From NCBI RefSeq assembly GCF_014642915.1, contig NZ_BMJE01000003.1, forward strand, positions 124,001 to 188,000: DNA of 64,000 nt, written 5' to 3'. Below, in pieces: positions 41,951-51,860 of this stretch. The number at the start of each line of letters is the position of its first letter. Positions within the stretch are counted from its first letter, which is position 1. The position numbers and the translations under genes are program-made. The stretch is from Flavobacterium suaedae (GTDB lineage: Bacteria > Bacteroidota > Bacteroidia > Flavobacteriales > Flavobacteriaceae). The notes beneath the pieces were generated by a model, which was given only the letters and a program-made list of their open reading frames with translations, searched no databases and was not told the DNA's origin.

Positions 41951-41958
41951 TATATTTG
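41951..41958 (+). promoter_or_regulatory. -7 element for the DUF4199 gene
   Basis: TATATTTG matches TAnnTTTG, 22 bases before the ATG at 41981. No clear -33 TTG. Confidence 0.45.
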
Positions 41959-41980
41959 TAACTTATAAAACCAAACAACC

Positions 41981-42517
41981 ATGGAAAAAACTACATCACC
42001 AGGAAAAGCATCTTTACAATACGCTCTTATATTCGGAGTTTTAATGATTCTTGAGTTAGTAATAGGATACTCTCTTGATTTAAACGCACAAGCAGACCCT
42101 GTTGCGGGAATAGTTATGAACTTGCTTAACTTTTTAATACTACCCGTAACGTTTATATCCCTTGCTTGTAATCATTATAAAAAAATAAACGGAGGATATA
42201 TTTCTTTTGGTCAGTCTATAAAATGTGGAGTATCAGTAACAGCTCTTGCTGCTCTTATATTTTCAGTATTGAATGCTTTATTCTATGTAATATTACCCGA
42301 AGCAAAAGAAAAAGTATTATTACAACAAAAAGAAGCTTTAGCGCAACAACCGGGTATGACTTCTGAAACTTTAAAACAAGCTGTTTCCGGTATTGAGTTT
42401 TTTATGCAACCTTATATTACAATTCCTTTCACTATAATAATGTTTACCTTTGTTGGTTTAATTATATCTTTAATTGTGGGAGCCATTGTAAAAAAGGACA
42501 ACCCGGGAGCATTTTAA
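41981..42517 (+). CDS. DUF4199 domain membrane protein
   Basis: 178 residues with four predicted transmembrane helices (about 14-31, 43-62, 76-101 and 142-168) and a Gln-rich loop between helices 3 and 4. It matches the DUF4199 pattern common in Bacteroidota, where it often sits before a glycosyltransferase as here (6-base gap). Function unknown; the conserved pairing hints at help for the glycosyltransferase in lipid-linked sugar handling. Confidence 0.85.
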   Translation: MEKTTSPGKASLQYALIFGVLMILELVIGYSLDLNAQADPVAGIVMNLLNFLILPVTFISLACNHYKKINGGYISFGQSIKCGVSVTALAALIFSVLNALFYVILPEAKEKVLLQQKEALAQQPGMTSETLKQAVSGIEFFMQPYITIPFTIIMFTFVGLIISLIVGAIVKKDNPGAF

Positions 42518-42523
42518 ATATAA

Positions 42524-43474
42524 ATGAATTTATCCATAGTTATACCACTTCTTAACGAAGAAGAATCACTTACCGAACTACATGAGTGGATTGTTAGTGT
42601 TATGAATACTAATAATTACACCTACGAAATCATTTTTATAGATGATGGCAGTACTGATAGTTCATGGGAGAAAATACAAACACTTTCTAAAACAAATCCG
42701 AATGTCAAAGGCATTCGGTTTTTCCGTAATTATGGGAAGTCTCAGGCGTTGCATGCAGGGTTTGCAAAAGCACAGGGAGATGTTATAATTACTATGGATG
42801 CCGACTTACAGGACAGCCCTGAAGAAATCCCTGAAATGCATGACCTTATAGTTAATAAAGGTTACCAACTTATTTCCGGATGGAAGAAAAAACGATATGA
42901 TTCTGTAATAAGCAAAAACCTGCCTTCAAAATTATTTAACTGGGCTGCAAGGAAAACATCAGGCGTAAAACTTCATGATTTTAATTGCGGACTTAAGGCA
43001 TACAAAAAAAGTGTGGTTAAAAATATTGAAGTATCAGGCGAAATGCATCGTTACATACCTGTATTGGTTAAAAATGCAGGCTTTAATAAAATAGGTGAAA
43101 AAGTAGTGCTCCACCAGGCTCGTAAATATGGTAATACAAAATTCGGTATAGAACGTTTTATAAACGGTTTCCTGGACCTGATTACTATATGGTTTATATC
43201 ACGCTTTGGCAAACGCCCCATGCATTTATTCGGTGCATTGGGTGTACTTATGTTTATCATTGGCTTTTTAGCTGCTTTATATATTGGTTTTATTAAACTA
43301 TATAAATTATATAACCATGAACCCGCCATACTGGTAACGGATAACCCTTGGTTTTATATAGCGCTGGCTACAATGGTAATAGGTACGCAGCTATTCCTTG
43401 CAGGATTTTTAGGAGAAATAATACTGCGCACCAAAAACAACGAAAAACAATATAAAATAAGTGAAACATTGTAG
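42524..43474 (+). CDS. Family 2 glycosyltransferase (GtrB/DPM1-like)
   Basis: 316 residues: a GT-A domain (about 1-225) with IVIPLLNEEESL, the DDGSTDSSW nucleotide site and DADLQDSPEEIP metal-binding site, then two transmembrane helices (about 232-255 and 272-300). This is the architecture of polyprenyl-phosphate glycosyltransferases, which load a sugar on undecaprenyl phosphate at the inner membrane. It follows DUF4199 and precedes a phosphohexomutase, which fits sugar-nucleotide supply. Confidence 0.88.
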   Translation: MNLSIVIPLLNEEESLTELHEWIVSVMNTNNYTYEIIFIDDGSTDSSWEKIQTLSKTNPNVKGIRFFRNYGKSQALHAGFAKAQGDVIITMDADLQDSPEEIPEMHDLIVNKGYQLISGWKKKRYDSVISKNLPSKLFNWAARKTSGVKLHDFNCGLKAYKKSVVKNIEVSGEMHRYIPVLVKNAGFNKIGEKVVLHQARKYGNTKFGIERFINGFLDLITIWFISRFGKRPMHLFGALGVLMFIIGFLAALYIGFIKLYKLYNHEPAILVTDNPWFYIALATMVIGTQLFLAGFLGEIILRTKNNEKQYKISETL

Positions 43475-43539
43475 TCAAAAATAATTTGTATCTTCAATTT
43501 GCAAAAAATCACTTAACACGTTTATACTAAATTACTAAC

Positions 43540-45267
43540 ATGGAAATTGAAAAATCTATTCTTGATAAAGTAAATATATGGTTAACTCCCGAGTTCGATT
43601 CTGAAACACAAGAGGCTATAAAAGAAATGATGACCTCATCACCAAAAGAGCTCGAAGAATGCTTTTATAAAAACCTTGAATTTGGTACCGGTGGCATGAG
43701 AGGCGTTATGGGAGCCGGAACAAACCGAATTAATAAATATACTTTAGGTAAAGCTACACAAGGGCTTTCTAATTACTTAAAAGAAAGTTTTACCGGAGAA
43801 GAAATAAAAGTAGCTATTGCGTATGATTGCCGTAATAATAGTGACACACTGGCAAAAGTAGTAGCAGATGTATTTTCAGCTAATGGGGTTAAAGTATTCC
43901 TTTTTTCTGAGTTACGACCTACTCCTGAACTTTCCTTTGCGCTTAAATACCTAAACTGTCATGCAGGTATTGTATTAACCGCATCGCACAACCCGCCCGA
44001 ATATAACGGTTATAAAGTGTACTGGCAGGATGGCGGACAGTTAGTACCTCCACAGGACGGAGAAATAATAAAAACAATAGAGGCTTTAGAGTATAGTGAA
44101 ATCAACTTTAACGCTAATGAAGACCTTATTGAATATATAGGCGAGGAAATAGACAAAGCGTTCATAAAATCGTCACTGGAAAATGCAACATTTAATACCA
44201 GCCAAAAAGCTAAAGACGATTTAAAAATTGTATTTACTTCACTGCATGGTACTTCTATAAAACTCGTACCTGATGTACTGGAAGCAGCAGGTTATAAAAA
44301 TGTTTTTCTTGTTGCGGAACAGGCTGAACCTAACGGTAACTTTCCAACAGTAAAATCGCCAAACCCTGAAGAACCCGAAGCACTATCAATGGCTGTAGCA
44401 CTTGCTGATAAAGTAGATGCTGATATTGTTATTGGTACAGACCCTGACAGTGACAGGCTTGGTGTGGCAGTACGTAATGACGAAGGTGTTATGACATTGC
44501 TTAACGGTAACCAAACCATGGTGCTTATGACGCACTTTTTACTGGAGCAGTGGAAAAAAGAAGGCAAAATTACAGGTAACGAATTTATAGGTTCTACTAT
44601 AGTTTCTACCCCTATGATGCAGGAACTGGCTACAGCTTATAATATAGAATGTAAAGCAGGATTAACCGGCTTTAAATGGATTGCCAAAATGATTAAAGAC
44701 TACCCTGAACAACAGTTTATAGGTGGCGGAGAAGAAAGTTTTGGTTTTATGGTAGGCGATGCCGTTCGAGATAAAGATGCTGTTACCTCTACTCTTTTGG
44801 TTTGCGAAATAGCAGCTCAGGCAAAAGAGAAATCAAGTTCGTTGTATCAGGAATTACTAAAAATGTATACTGAATTTGGTTTCTATAAAGAACTGCTTAT
44901 TTCTATTACTAAAAAAGGTATGGAAGGCGCAGCAGAAATAAAGCAAATGATGGCAGACCTACGTGAAAGACCTATGAAAGAAATAAACGGTCAGCGTGTG
45001 GTTATGGTAGAAGACTATCAATCATCAATAGCCAAAAATCTGCTTACAAACGAAGAGGAAGAACTGTTACTACCAAAGTCTAACGTACTTATTTATTATT
45101 TGGAAGACGGTAGTAAAATATGTGCACGCCCAAGCGGAACTGAGCCTAAAATTAAGTTTTACTTTAGTGTAAATGATGAATTAAACGATGTGGCCAACTA
45201 TAAAGCTGTAGAAGCTGAACTTACCCAAAGAGTTGAAAACATCATAAAAGAGATGAACCTTATTTAA
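43540..45267 (+). CDS. Phospho-sugar mutase (phosphoglucomutase/phosphomannomutase)
   Basis: 575 residues in four domains. The phosphoserine loop is TASHNPPEYNGY (Ser149), the metal loop TDPDSDRLG, the sugar-binding loop GGEESFGF and the phosphate-binding loop RPSGTEPKIKFY. It interconverts hexose 1- and 6-phosphates, feeding glycan synthesis. The length and FGTGGMRGVMG start match the long PgcA-like bacterial group. It sits between the glycosyltransferase and an ABC exporter on the same strand. Confidence 0.92.
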   Translation: MEIEKSILDKVNIWLTPEFDSETQEAIKEMMTSSPKELEECFYKNLEFGTGGMRGVMGAGTNRINKYTLGKATQGLSNYLKESFTGEEIKVAIAYDCRNNSDTLAKVVADVFSANGVKVFLFSELRPTPELSFALKYLNCHAGIVLTASHNPPEYNGYKVYWQDGGQLVPPQDGEIIKTIEALEYSEINFNANEDLIEYIGEEIDKAFIKSSLENATFNTSQKAKDDLKIVFTSLHGTSIKLVPDVLEAAGYKNVFLVAEQAEPNGNFPTVKSPNPEEPEALSMAVALADKVDADIVIGTDPDSDRLGVAVRNDEGVMTLLNGNQTMVLMTHFLLEQWKKEGKITGNEFIGSTIVSTPMMQELATAYNIECKAGLTGFKWIAKMIKDYPEQQFIGGGEESFGFMVGDAVRDKDAVTSTLLVCEIAAQAKEKSSSLYQELLKMYTEFGFYKELLISITKKGMEGAAEIKQMMADLRERPMKEINGQRVVMVEDYQSSIAKNLLTNEEEELLLPKSNVLIYYLEDGSKICARPSGTEPKIKFYFSVNDELNDVANYKAVEAELTQRVENIIKEMNLI

Positions 45268-45271
45268 GTTA

Positions 45272-47101
45272 ATGAACTATTTTAAAAAAATTTTTCGCTT
45301 TGCGAAACCTTATAAAAAATATGCTGCGCTAAATATTTTCTTTAATATTTTTTATGCCCTGTTTAGTGCACTTTCTTTTGTATCCCTAATACCAATGCTT
45401 GATGTTTTATTTGGGGAAGAAAAAGAAAAAATTATAAACAAACCTGTATATACAGGAATTTTAGAGATTGGAAAGTTTGTAAAACAGTACATGGGGTATT
45501 ACATTCAGTCCTTTTCTGAAGAACATGGAGAGCAGTATACACTTACCATAGTAATAGCACTTATTATATCAATGTTTTTATTAAAAAACATGTGTAATTA
45601 TTGGGCTATGTACTTTATTACCTTTTTAAGAAATGGTGTTCTTAAAGATATCAGGAATGCTATGTACAAAAAAGTAGTAGAACTCCCTTTAGCTTATTTT
45701 TCAGAAAAGAGAAAAGGAGATACAATGGCTCGTATATCATCAGATGTACTGGAAATACAACACTCTTTCCTTTCTATATTAGAACTAATTGTTAGGGAAC
45801 CACTTACTATTATATTTACCATAATAGTAATGCTTACCATAAGTACAAAACTTACCCTATTTGTATTTATATTCATACCTACATCCGGATATTTAATATC
45901 TATAATAGGTAAATCATTAAAAAAACGTTCCGACCGCGCACAAAAAGAGCAAGGCTACTTCCTGTCTATTATAGAGGAAACTTTAGGAGGACTTAAAGTG
46001 ATAAAAGGCTTCAATTCAGAACCTTACTTCAATAAAAAGTTTCAAACCTCTACCGACAGGTTTTATCACTATTCGAACAAAATACTTAACAGACAAAACC
46101 TTGCTTCACCAGCCAGTGAGTTTTTAGGTATTGTAGTTATTACCATATTGTTATGGTATGGCGGGCACATGGTATTAGTAGAAGAAACACTGGACCCTTC
46201 ACAGTTTATTGTTTATATGGGGCTTGCTTACAACATTTTAACACCGGCAAAAGCTATATCAAAAGCATCATACAGTGTTAAAAAGGGTAATGCCGCTGCC
46301 GAGCGTGTTATAGAAGTACTGGAACAGGAAAACCCTATTAAGGATATGCCTAAAGCTCTTGATAAAAATTATTTTGAGCAAAGTATCGCTATAGAAAACA
46401 TCAACTTTGGATATGAAGAAGAAAATGTACTACATAACTTCTCTTTAAATGTTCCTAAAGGGCAAACAGTGGCTTTAGTGGGGCAATCCGGTAGTGGTAA
46501 AAGTACTATTGCTAACCTGCTTACCCGCTTTTACGATGTACAGGAAGGCAGCATAAAAATAGATGGGATTAATATAAAAGACTATAAACTGCATGCACTA
46601 CGCAGCATGATGGGACTGGTAACTCAGGATAGTATTTTATTTAATGACTCTATTAGGAACAATGTTGCTTTAGGTAAAGAAGATGCAACTGATGAGGAAA
46701 TTATTGATGCACTTAAAATAGCCAATGCCTACGAGTTTGTAAAAGACTTACCTAATGGTATAGAAACCAACATTGGTGATAGCGGTAATAAACTATCGGG
46801 TGGACAGAAGCAAAGATTAAGTATTGCCCGTGCCGTACTTAAAAATCCACCGATAATGATATTGGATGAAGCTACCTCTGCCCTTGATACCGAAAGCGAA
46901 AGGCTGGTACAGCAAGCACTGGAAAATATGATGCAAAACCGTACATCAGTAGTAATTGCACACAGACTTTCTACTATACAAAAAGCAAATAAAATTATTG
47001 TAATGCAAAAAGGGCGTATAGTAGAACAAGGCACTCATGATGAGCTTATAGCAAAAGATGGTGTATACAAAAAACTGGTCGCTATGCAGTCGTTTGAATA
47101 A
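45272..47101 (+). CDS. MsbA-like ABC exporter (fused permease and ATPase)
   Basis: 609 residues: a six-helix type IV permease (about 1-330) and a nucleotide-binding domain (about 365-609). Walker A is GQSGSGKST, the signature LSGGQKQR and Walker B IMILDEATSALD, with the switch His in IAHRLST. It probably flips lipid or lipid-linked glycan across the inner membrane as a homodimer. It starts 4 bases after the mutase stop and ends at a terminator. MsbA itself is a reasonable guess but not provable. Confidence 0.88.
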   Translation: MNYFKKIFRFAKPYKKYAALNIFFNIFYALFSALSFVSLIPMLDVLFGEEKEKIINKPVYTGILEIGKFVKQYMGYYIQSFSEEHGEQYTLTIVIALIISMFLLKNMCNYWAMYFITFLRNGVLKDIRNAMYKKVVELPLAYFSEKRKGDTMARISSDVLEIQHSFLSILELIVREPLTIIFTIIVMLTISTKLTLFVFIFIPTSGYLISIIGKSLKKRSDRAQKEQGYFLSIIEETLGGLKVIKGFNSEPYFNKKFQTSTDRFYHYSNKILNRQNLASPASEFLGIVVITILLWYGGHMVLVEETLDPSQFIVYMGLAYNILTPAKAISKASYSVKKGNAAAERVIEVLEQENPIKDMPKALDKNYFEQSIAIENINFGYEEENVLHNFSLNVPKGQTVALVGQSGSGKSTIANLLTRFYDVQEGSIKIDGINIKDYKLHALRSMMGLVTQDSILFNDSIRNNVALGKEDATDEEIIDALKIANAYEFVKDLPNGIETNIGDSGNKLSGGQKQRLSIARAVLKNPPIMILDEATSALDTESERLVQQALENMMQNRTSVVIAHRLSTIQKANKIIVMQKGRIVEQGTHDELIAKDGVYKKLVAMQSFE

Positions 47102-47124
47102 AACTATATATTAAAAAAACTATA

Positions 47125-47154
47125 AGAATAGCTGCCCTTTTGTGCAGCTATTCT
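47125..47154 (+). terminator. Terminator after the ABC exporter gene
   Basis: AGAATAGCTGC pairs perfectly with GCAGCTATTCT (11 bp, 8-base loop) followed by GTTTTA. It decides against a GTG start at 47142 for the next gene, which would lie inside the stem. Confidence 0.7.
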
Positions 47155-47183
47155 GTTTTATACTAATTTTAAAAACAAAACGT

Positions 47184-47807
47184 ATGCCTATAAAAGCAAT
47201 TATATACGATTTAGACAATACTATATACCCTGTTAGTGCCATTGGAGAAAAACTGTTTGCTCCGCTATTTAACCTAATAATAGAAAGCAATGAACATAAC
47301 AATGATATAGAAGCGATAAAACAGGCTATAATGCGTACGCCTTTCCGACTAGTGGCGGAACGCTTTAACTTTAGCACTGAACTAACAAACAAAGGTATTG
47401 AAGTACAAAATGAAATGGAGTATGATGAACCTATAGCTCCTTTTGACGATTACCCTGAAATATATAATATAGATACTGAACGCTTTTTAGTCACAACAGG
47501 CTTCAGGAAAATGCAATTGAGCAAAATAAAGCACTTAGGTATAGAAAATGATTTTAGAGAAAAGCATATAGTAGACCCGACTGTAACAACTAAAAAAGAA
47601 GTTCTAGCTGATATAGTAAAGCGTTACAATTATAAAACAGATGAAGTGTTAGTAGTTGGTGATGATCCTGAATCGGAAATTGCAGCAGCAAAAGCTTTAG
47701 GTATAACTACTGTATTATACGACAAAAAAGAAATTTCAAAACCGGAAGATGCTGACTATTATATCACTAACTTTAAAGAATTAAAAGCTATTTATACTAA
47801 ATTGTAA
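47184..47807 (+). CDS. HAD family hydrolase (pyrimidine 5'-nucleotidase-like)
   Basis: 207 residues from the ATG at 47184 (MPIKAIIYDLDNTIYP). This start was chosen because an upstream GTG at 47142 falls in a terminator stem. Motif I is YDLDNTIY (Asp9, Asp11), motif II is in LVTTGFRK, and motif IV is GDDPESEIAAAKALG. The DNTLY-type motif I is typical of the pyrimidine 5'-nucleotidase subgroup. The substrate is unknown. Confidence 0.85.
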   Translation: MPIKAIIYDLDNTIYPVSAIGEKLFAPLFNLIIESNEHNNDIEAIKQAIMRTPFRLVAERFNFSTELTNKGIEVQNEMEYDEPIAPFDDYPEIYNIDTERFLVTTGFRKMQLSKIKHLGIENDFREKHIVDPTVTTKKEVLADIVKRYNYKTDEVLVVGDDPESEIAAAKALGITTVLYDKKEISKPEDADYYITNFKELKAIYTKL

Positions 47808-47840
47808 ACTAATAACACTTTTTTAACCAACATTTATATC

Positions 47841-47868
47841 GGTCAGTTGTATTTTTACTGACCTTTTT
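47841..47868 (+). terminator. Terminator after the HAD gene
   Basis: GGTCAGT pairs with ACTGACC (7 bp, 9-base loop) followed directly by five Ts. It lies 33 bases after the HAD stop and 11 before the next ATG. Confidence 0.65.
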
Positions 47869-47879
47869 ACTTTGATAAG

Positions 47880-48578
47880 ATGTATATACCACACAACAAC
47901 ATTACTATACCGGAGCCCGACACTGTAGTCTGGAAGTATCTGGACTTATCAAAGTTTTTAGACTTACTGCTTTCCAAAAAGCTGTTTATGTCCCGCTCCG
48001 ATAAGTTTGAAGACCAATATGAAGGTACTTTCAGTGAACCTACTTATTTGGAGATGAAAAAAATTGCTGAAAACAATCCTAAATTCCTTAAATACTATAA
48101 AAAGCACAGAGAAAAGGTTGTGGTTAGCAGTTGGCACATTAATGAGTATGAATCGTATGCTATGTGGCAGATTTTCACGCAAAACAGTGAAGGGTTAGCT
48201 ATACAATCAACAGTTGGGAGATTACAAGAAGCACTTACTGTTGAAAAGCGATATGAGCAATACATTGGGGCTGTAAATTATATCGACTATAAAAAGGAAC
48301 TTATACCGTTTGAAGATACTTTTTTCCCGTTTTTATTTAAAAGAAAAAGTTTTCAGTACGAAGGTGAAGTCAGGATAATATCCGACTTAACGAACTATAA
48401 GATGGAAATAAACGATGGGGTAAAAATAAATGTCGACATCAATAAAATGATTGAAAAGATATACATCCACCCAAAATCCCAAAACTGGTATAATAACTTA
48501 GTTTTTCAGCTTATGGAACAATTAGGTTTTAACTTTACTATTGAAAAATCAGATTTACAAAGTGATATTCTGATATAA
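47880..48578 (+). CDS. DUF2971 domain protein
   Basis: 232 residues matching DUF2971: VWKYLDLSKFLDLLLSKKLFMSRSDKFEDQYEG at the start (residues about 19-51), VVSSWHINEYESYAMWQIF in the middle and KSFQYEGEVRII later. The family is widespread, found in defence islands and elsewhere, and has no known activity. It is cytoplasmic, alone between a terminator and a converging lipoprotein gene. Confidence 0.82.
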   Translation: MYIPHNNITIPEPDTVVWKYLDLSKFLDLLLSKKLFMSRSDKFEDQYEGTFSEPTYLEMKKIAENNPKFLKYYKKHREKVVVSSWHINEYESYAMWQIFTQNSEGLAIQSTVGRLQEALTVEKRYEQYIGAVNYIDYKKELIPFEDTFFPFLFKRKSFQYEGEVRIISDLTNYKMEINDGVKINVDINKMIEKIYIHPKSQNWYNNLVFQLMEQLGFNFTIEKSDLQSDILI

Positions 48579-48592
48579 TTACTGTTTATGTA

Positions 48593-49312
48593 TTAATAAA
48601 CAGGCTCATAATTAGTTACCTCCCATTCATCAGAAAGTAAATCAACGTAGTAATAATTTACTTTATCTTTTTTATCAAAAGCACCATTTTTATTTATATC
48701 CTCAATAGTACGGAAGTAAAGTCTGTTTATTGTTTCAATAACATTCCAGTCAATTAACTCCTGCATATTAGGCGAAAGCTTTTTAAAGTTCTTACCACCG
48801 GCATCACTTATATAAAGTGACTTAATATCATTGGTATCAATTTTACCATCATGGTTGGTGTCAGAATCTACCAACGTATAAACCAAAACCTTTCTTTTTG
48901 TTAACTCATTTAAAAAAGTTGCTGTTTGTATTTGTAGTTTCATATCCGTTAAAGGATACATAGATGTAGAGTCAACATGCTGAAATTTCAGGTTCTCAAA
49001 GTACCCCGTAATTTCAAACCTGTTATAGTTAGATATAGCGTAGCTCACTTTATCGGTACGGCTACTACCATAACTTTTACTGTAATCATCATATATACGC
49101 ACATCTCCTACAGGGTGGATAAGGTATTCAGTACCATCCATGTGTACGGGTAAATCGGCTACTTTTATTTGTGTAGAATCAATTTTAGGAGTTTCCTTTT
49201 TTACAGGCTCAACATCTTCATACGTTACCTTTGGTTTCGGTTTTTCTTCCTCACGACAACCTGTAAAAAATACGGCTGCAAAAGCACATGTAAACAGTAT
49301 AGCTTTTTTCAT
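48593..49312 (-). CDS. EF-hand-containing lipoprotein
   Basis: 239 residues with lipobox FFTGC (cysteine 19) followed by REEEKPK. Two calcium-binding EF-hand-like loops are visible: DSDTNHDGKIDTND and EDINKNGAFDKKD, in the C-terminal half. The acidic residues after the cysteine may direct surface display, though the pattern is less typical than S-D-D-D. No enzyme motif. Role unknown; a calcium-stabilised structural protein is likely. Confidence 0.75.
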   Translation of the reverse strand: MKKAILFTCAFAAVFFTGCREEEKPKPKVTYEDVEPVKKETPKIDSTQIKVADLPVHMDGTEYLIHPVGDVRIYDDYSKSYGSSRTDKVSYAISNYNRFEITGYFENLKFQHVDSTSMYPLTDMKLQIQTATFLNELTKRKVLVYTLVDSDTNHDGKIDTNDIKSLYISDAGGKNFKKLSPNMQELIDWNVIETINRLYFRTIEDINKNGAFDKKDKVNYYYVDLLSDEWEVTNYEPVY

Positions 49313-49361
49313 TTTTCTACTTTAGGATATATACCAAATGTAATGAAAATGTTTTAATTAT

Positions 49362-51860
49362 TTAGATTCGGGCATTCACCTTAACACTAAATACGCGACT
49401 TGTTAAATAGTTAGGTATACCATATTGTGCCTTAGTATAAACATCTCTTACCCAAGTATTCGTAATAGCATTTTGATTGTCAAAAAGGTTAAATATTTCC
49501 AGCCCTACAGATAATTCTCTAAATACCGAAAGCCAATGCCCTTTATCAAAACGCTTTTTACTATCGGTAAACACATAAGCAAAACCGGCATCTGCACGGC
49601 GGTAATCATTAAGTCGCGACTGGTATACATAAGGGTCTGCATATGATGGAGAACCTCCAGGTAAGCCTGTATTATACACTAAGTTTAAATACATTTTAAG
49701 GCTTGGTATGTTTGGCACATAATCCTGAAATAAAACACCAAACTTTAACCTTTGGTCAGTAGGTCGGGCAATGTAACCCCTATCATTATAATTTTCTTCT
49801 GTTTTTAAGTAGCCAAATGTTAACCACGATTCTGTACCTGGAACAAACTCCCCGTTCATACGCACATCAAGTCCATAAGCAAAGGCTTCAGCATCATTAT
49901 CAGCCCTGTAACGTATTCTAACATTTTCAATAGTGTAAGTGTTAACATTACTCAATTGCTTATAATACGCTTCCGAGACAAGTTTAAATGGTCTTCCCCA
50001 TAACTTAAAGCTATAGTCATTTGCCAAAACAAGGTGTACCGATTGTTGCGCTTTTACATTAGGCTGTACAATTCCCTGCGCGTTTCTTAACTCCCTGTAA
50101 AATGGTGGCTGATGGTATAAACCTCCTGACAGCCTGAACAACATATCACGCTTCCATTTTGGTTTTATAGTAAATTGTGCTCTTGGGCTAATAGTTAATT
50201 GGCTGTCACCATCCTCTCCGCCATCAACATTTACCTGCCATTGGTGTGCACGCACACCTGCATTCATCCAAATATCACTGCTGCCAAGCTTTGCCCTTTT
50301 ACTCCATTGTACATAACCTGAAACACGATTGGTTATAACAAAGTTTAAGGCTCTTACATTTTGGTATGGTGCTAGTGGTCCTGTATAGGGTGTATAAGGT
50401 TGGTCGTTAATCGGGCGGTCTATAACAGGTGCAGGTAAAGAGAATCCTGCTGAGTCTACTACCTCCCACTCTACTAAACGGTCACGAATATCTTCGCGGG
50501 TATACTTAATACCCCACTCAATTAAATGCTTTTTAATATCGTGATTACCTTTTACCTCTGCATTCACAATAAGTGCATCAAGGTCGTTACGGGCATGATT
50601 TAACTGAGAACCGGCACCACGTGCAAATTGTATATCTCCAAAAGTATCTGAACCGATATTAGTATCTACCTCTCCCAGTGCATACTGTGCCAGTATATCA
50701 AAATATTCCTGTTCCTGAGTATTATATACCGAGCCTATTACTGTAAGGTTAAAGTTTTCTGTAACCTCATAAGTTGACTTTAAAGCACCAAAATAGGTTT
50801 CATATTCATCTTTTTCCTGCCCTTCATAATATATCTGTAAGGCTATAGGTTCATCAATAGTACCAAAGTTTGTTTGGCGCGTTAAAGGCTCATAATGATA
50901 TTTATTTTGCGATATATTCCCTAAAAAACTTATTTCCCACTTTTCATTAGGGTTAAAGTTCACCATAGTTTGTATATCGGCAAAGGTAGGTTTAAAGTTT
51001 GTTTCTGTTTCTTTACTGTTAACCAACAGGCTGTTATCCCTGTAACGTACTCCTATTATTCCGTTCCACTTTTTATTTTTAGAAGCGGTTTCTGCCGTGA
51101 GGCTCCCTCCTAAAAAGCTGGCTTCAAGTTCAGCCCCAAATTCAGTAGGTCTGCGATAGGTAATATCCAGTACCGAAGATAATTTATCACCATATTTTGC
51201 CTGGAAACCTCCTGATGAAAATTCTACATTTTCAACCATTGCAGTATTGGTAAAACTTAGTCCTTCCTGCTGCCCTGAACGAATAAGGAACGGGCGGTAT
51301 ATTTCTATACCTTCTACATACACAAGGTTTTCATCATAATTACCACCTCTAACAGAGTATTGGGTACTTAGCTCGTTATTACTGTTCCCTCCTAATAGTT
51401 TTATAATGGCTTCTACCCCACCATTTGCACTGGGTATCTTCTTAATTACATCCGGTGGAATTACTGTTACGCCCTCAATTCTTCTTCGCCCTGTGCTGGA
51501 GTCTATAACAAGGGGGTTAAGGGTTTCACTGCCTGTAAGCATATAGGAGTTAAATTCAAAACTGTCATTAGGTCCCATTAAAACCCCTTCTATAGAAGAA
51601 AGTTTAAAGCTTATATGAGAGAAATAAACATCTACCTTCTTATTTATAGGAAGTTTTATTACATAAAAACCTACACGGTCAGTAGTAGTATTAACACGTC
51701 CGTCAGGAAGGTCATAATATACATTTACTCCTTCAATAGGTACATTATGTTCATCTAGTATAACACCATATAAAATAGGATTTTTTTGTGCATACAGCAC
51801 GCTACTTACCAATATAAATGTAATAGCCAGGAGTTTATTTATTGCTTTCAACCGGGGCAT
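49362..51860 (-). CDS. TonB-dependent receptor with carboxypeptidase-like N-terminal domain
   Basis: 832 residues from ATG 51860 (MPRLKAINKLL...VLYAQ). This start was preferred over one at 51911 because it gives a proper signal peptide. A CarboxypepD-regulatory-like domain (about 28-105, GVILDEHNVPIEGVNVYY) is followed by the plug (about 125-235) and a 22-strand barrel. The substrate is unknown; no SusD partner is adjacent. The start overlaps the end of the upstream M23 peptidase gene by 26 bases, so the two are translationally coupled. Confidence 0.85.
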   Translation of the reverse strand: MPRLKAINKLLAITFILVSSVLYAQKNPILYGVILDEHNVPIEGVNVYYDLPDGRVNTTTDRVGFYVIKLPINKKVDVYFSHISFKLSSIEGVLMGPNDSFEFNSYMLTGSETLNPLVIDSSTGRRRIEGVTVIPPDVIKKIPSANGGVEAIIKLLGGNSNNELSTQYSVRGGNYDENLVYVEGIEIYRPFLIRSGQQEGLSFTNTAMVENVEFSSGGFQAKYGDKLSSVLDITYRRPTEFGAELEASFLGGSLTAETASKNKKWNGIIGVRYRDNSLLVNSKETETNFKPTFADIQTMVNFNPNEKWEISFLGNISQNKYHYEPLTRQTNFGTIDEPIALQIYYEGQEKDEYETYFGALKSTYEVTENFNLTVIGSVYNTQEQEYFDILAQYALGEVDTNIGSDTFGDIQFARGAGSQLNHARNDLDALIVNAEVKGNHDIKKHLIEWGIKYTREDIRDRLVEWEVVDSAGFSLPAPVIDRPINDQPYTPYTGPLAPYQNVRALNFVITNRVSGYVQWSKRAKLGSSDIWMNAGVRAHQWQVNVDGGEDGDSQLTISPRAQFTIKPKWKRDMLFRLSGGLYHQPPFYRELRNAQGIVQPNVKAQQSVHLVLANDYSFKLWGRPFKLVSEAYYKQLSNVNTYTIENVRIRYRADNDAEAFAYGLDVRMNGEFVPGTESWLTFGYLKTEENYNDRGYIARPTDQRLKFGVLFQDYVPNIPSLKMYLNLVYNTGLPGGSPSYADPYVYQSRLNDYRRADAGFAYVFTDSKKRFDKGHWLSVFRELSVGLEIFNLFDNQNAITNTWVRDVYTKAQYGIPNYLTSRVFSVKVNARI

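Noticed and set aside
41736..41980. Search for a tRNA or other RNA gene in the longer intergenic gaps
   Set aside because: No cloverleaf or CCA end was seen here or in the other gaps of 150-250 bases; they hold promoters, terminators or plain AT-rich DNA.
44292..44567. A Ser/Ala-rich minus-strand open frame
   Set aside because: Antisense to the phosphohexomutase gene; composition is that of a mirrored coding strand.
47142..47183. GTG start giving a longer HAD protein
   Set aside because: The codon lies within a terminator stem and the extra residues resemble no HAD N-terminus; ATG 47184 directly precedes motif I.
47880..48578. DUF2971 gene considered as a defence gene
   Set aside because: The family does occur in defence islands, but here it is a single gene among housekeeping genes with no partner.
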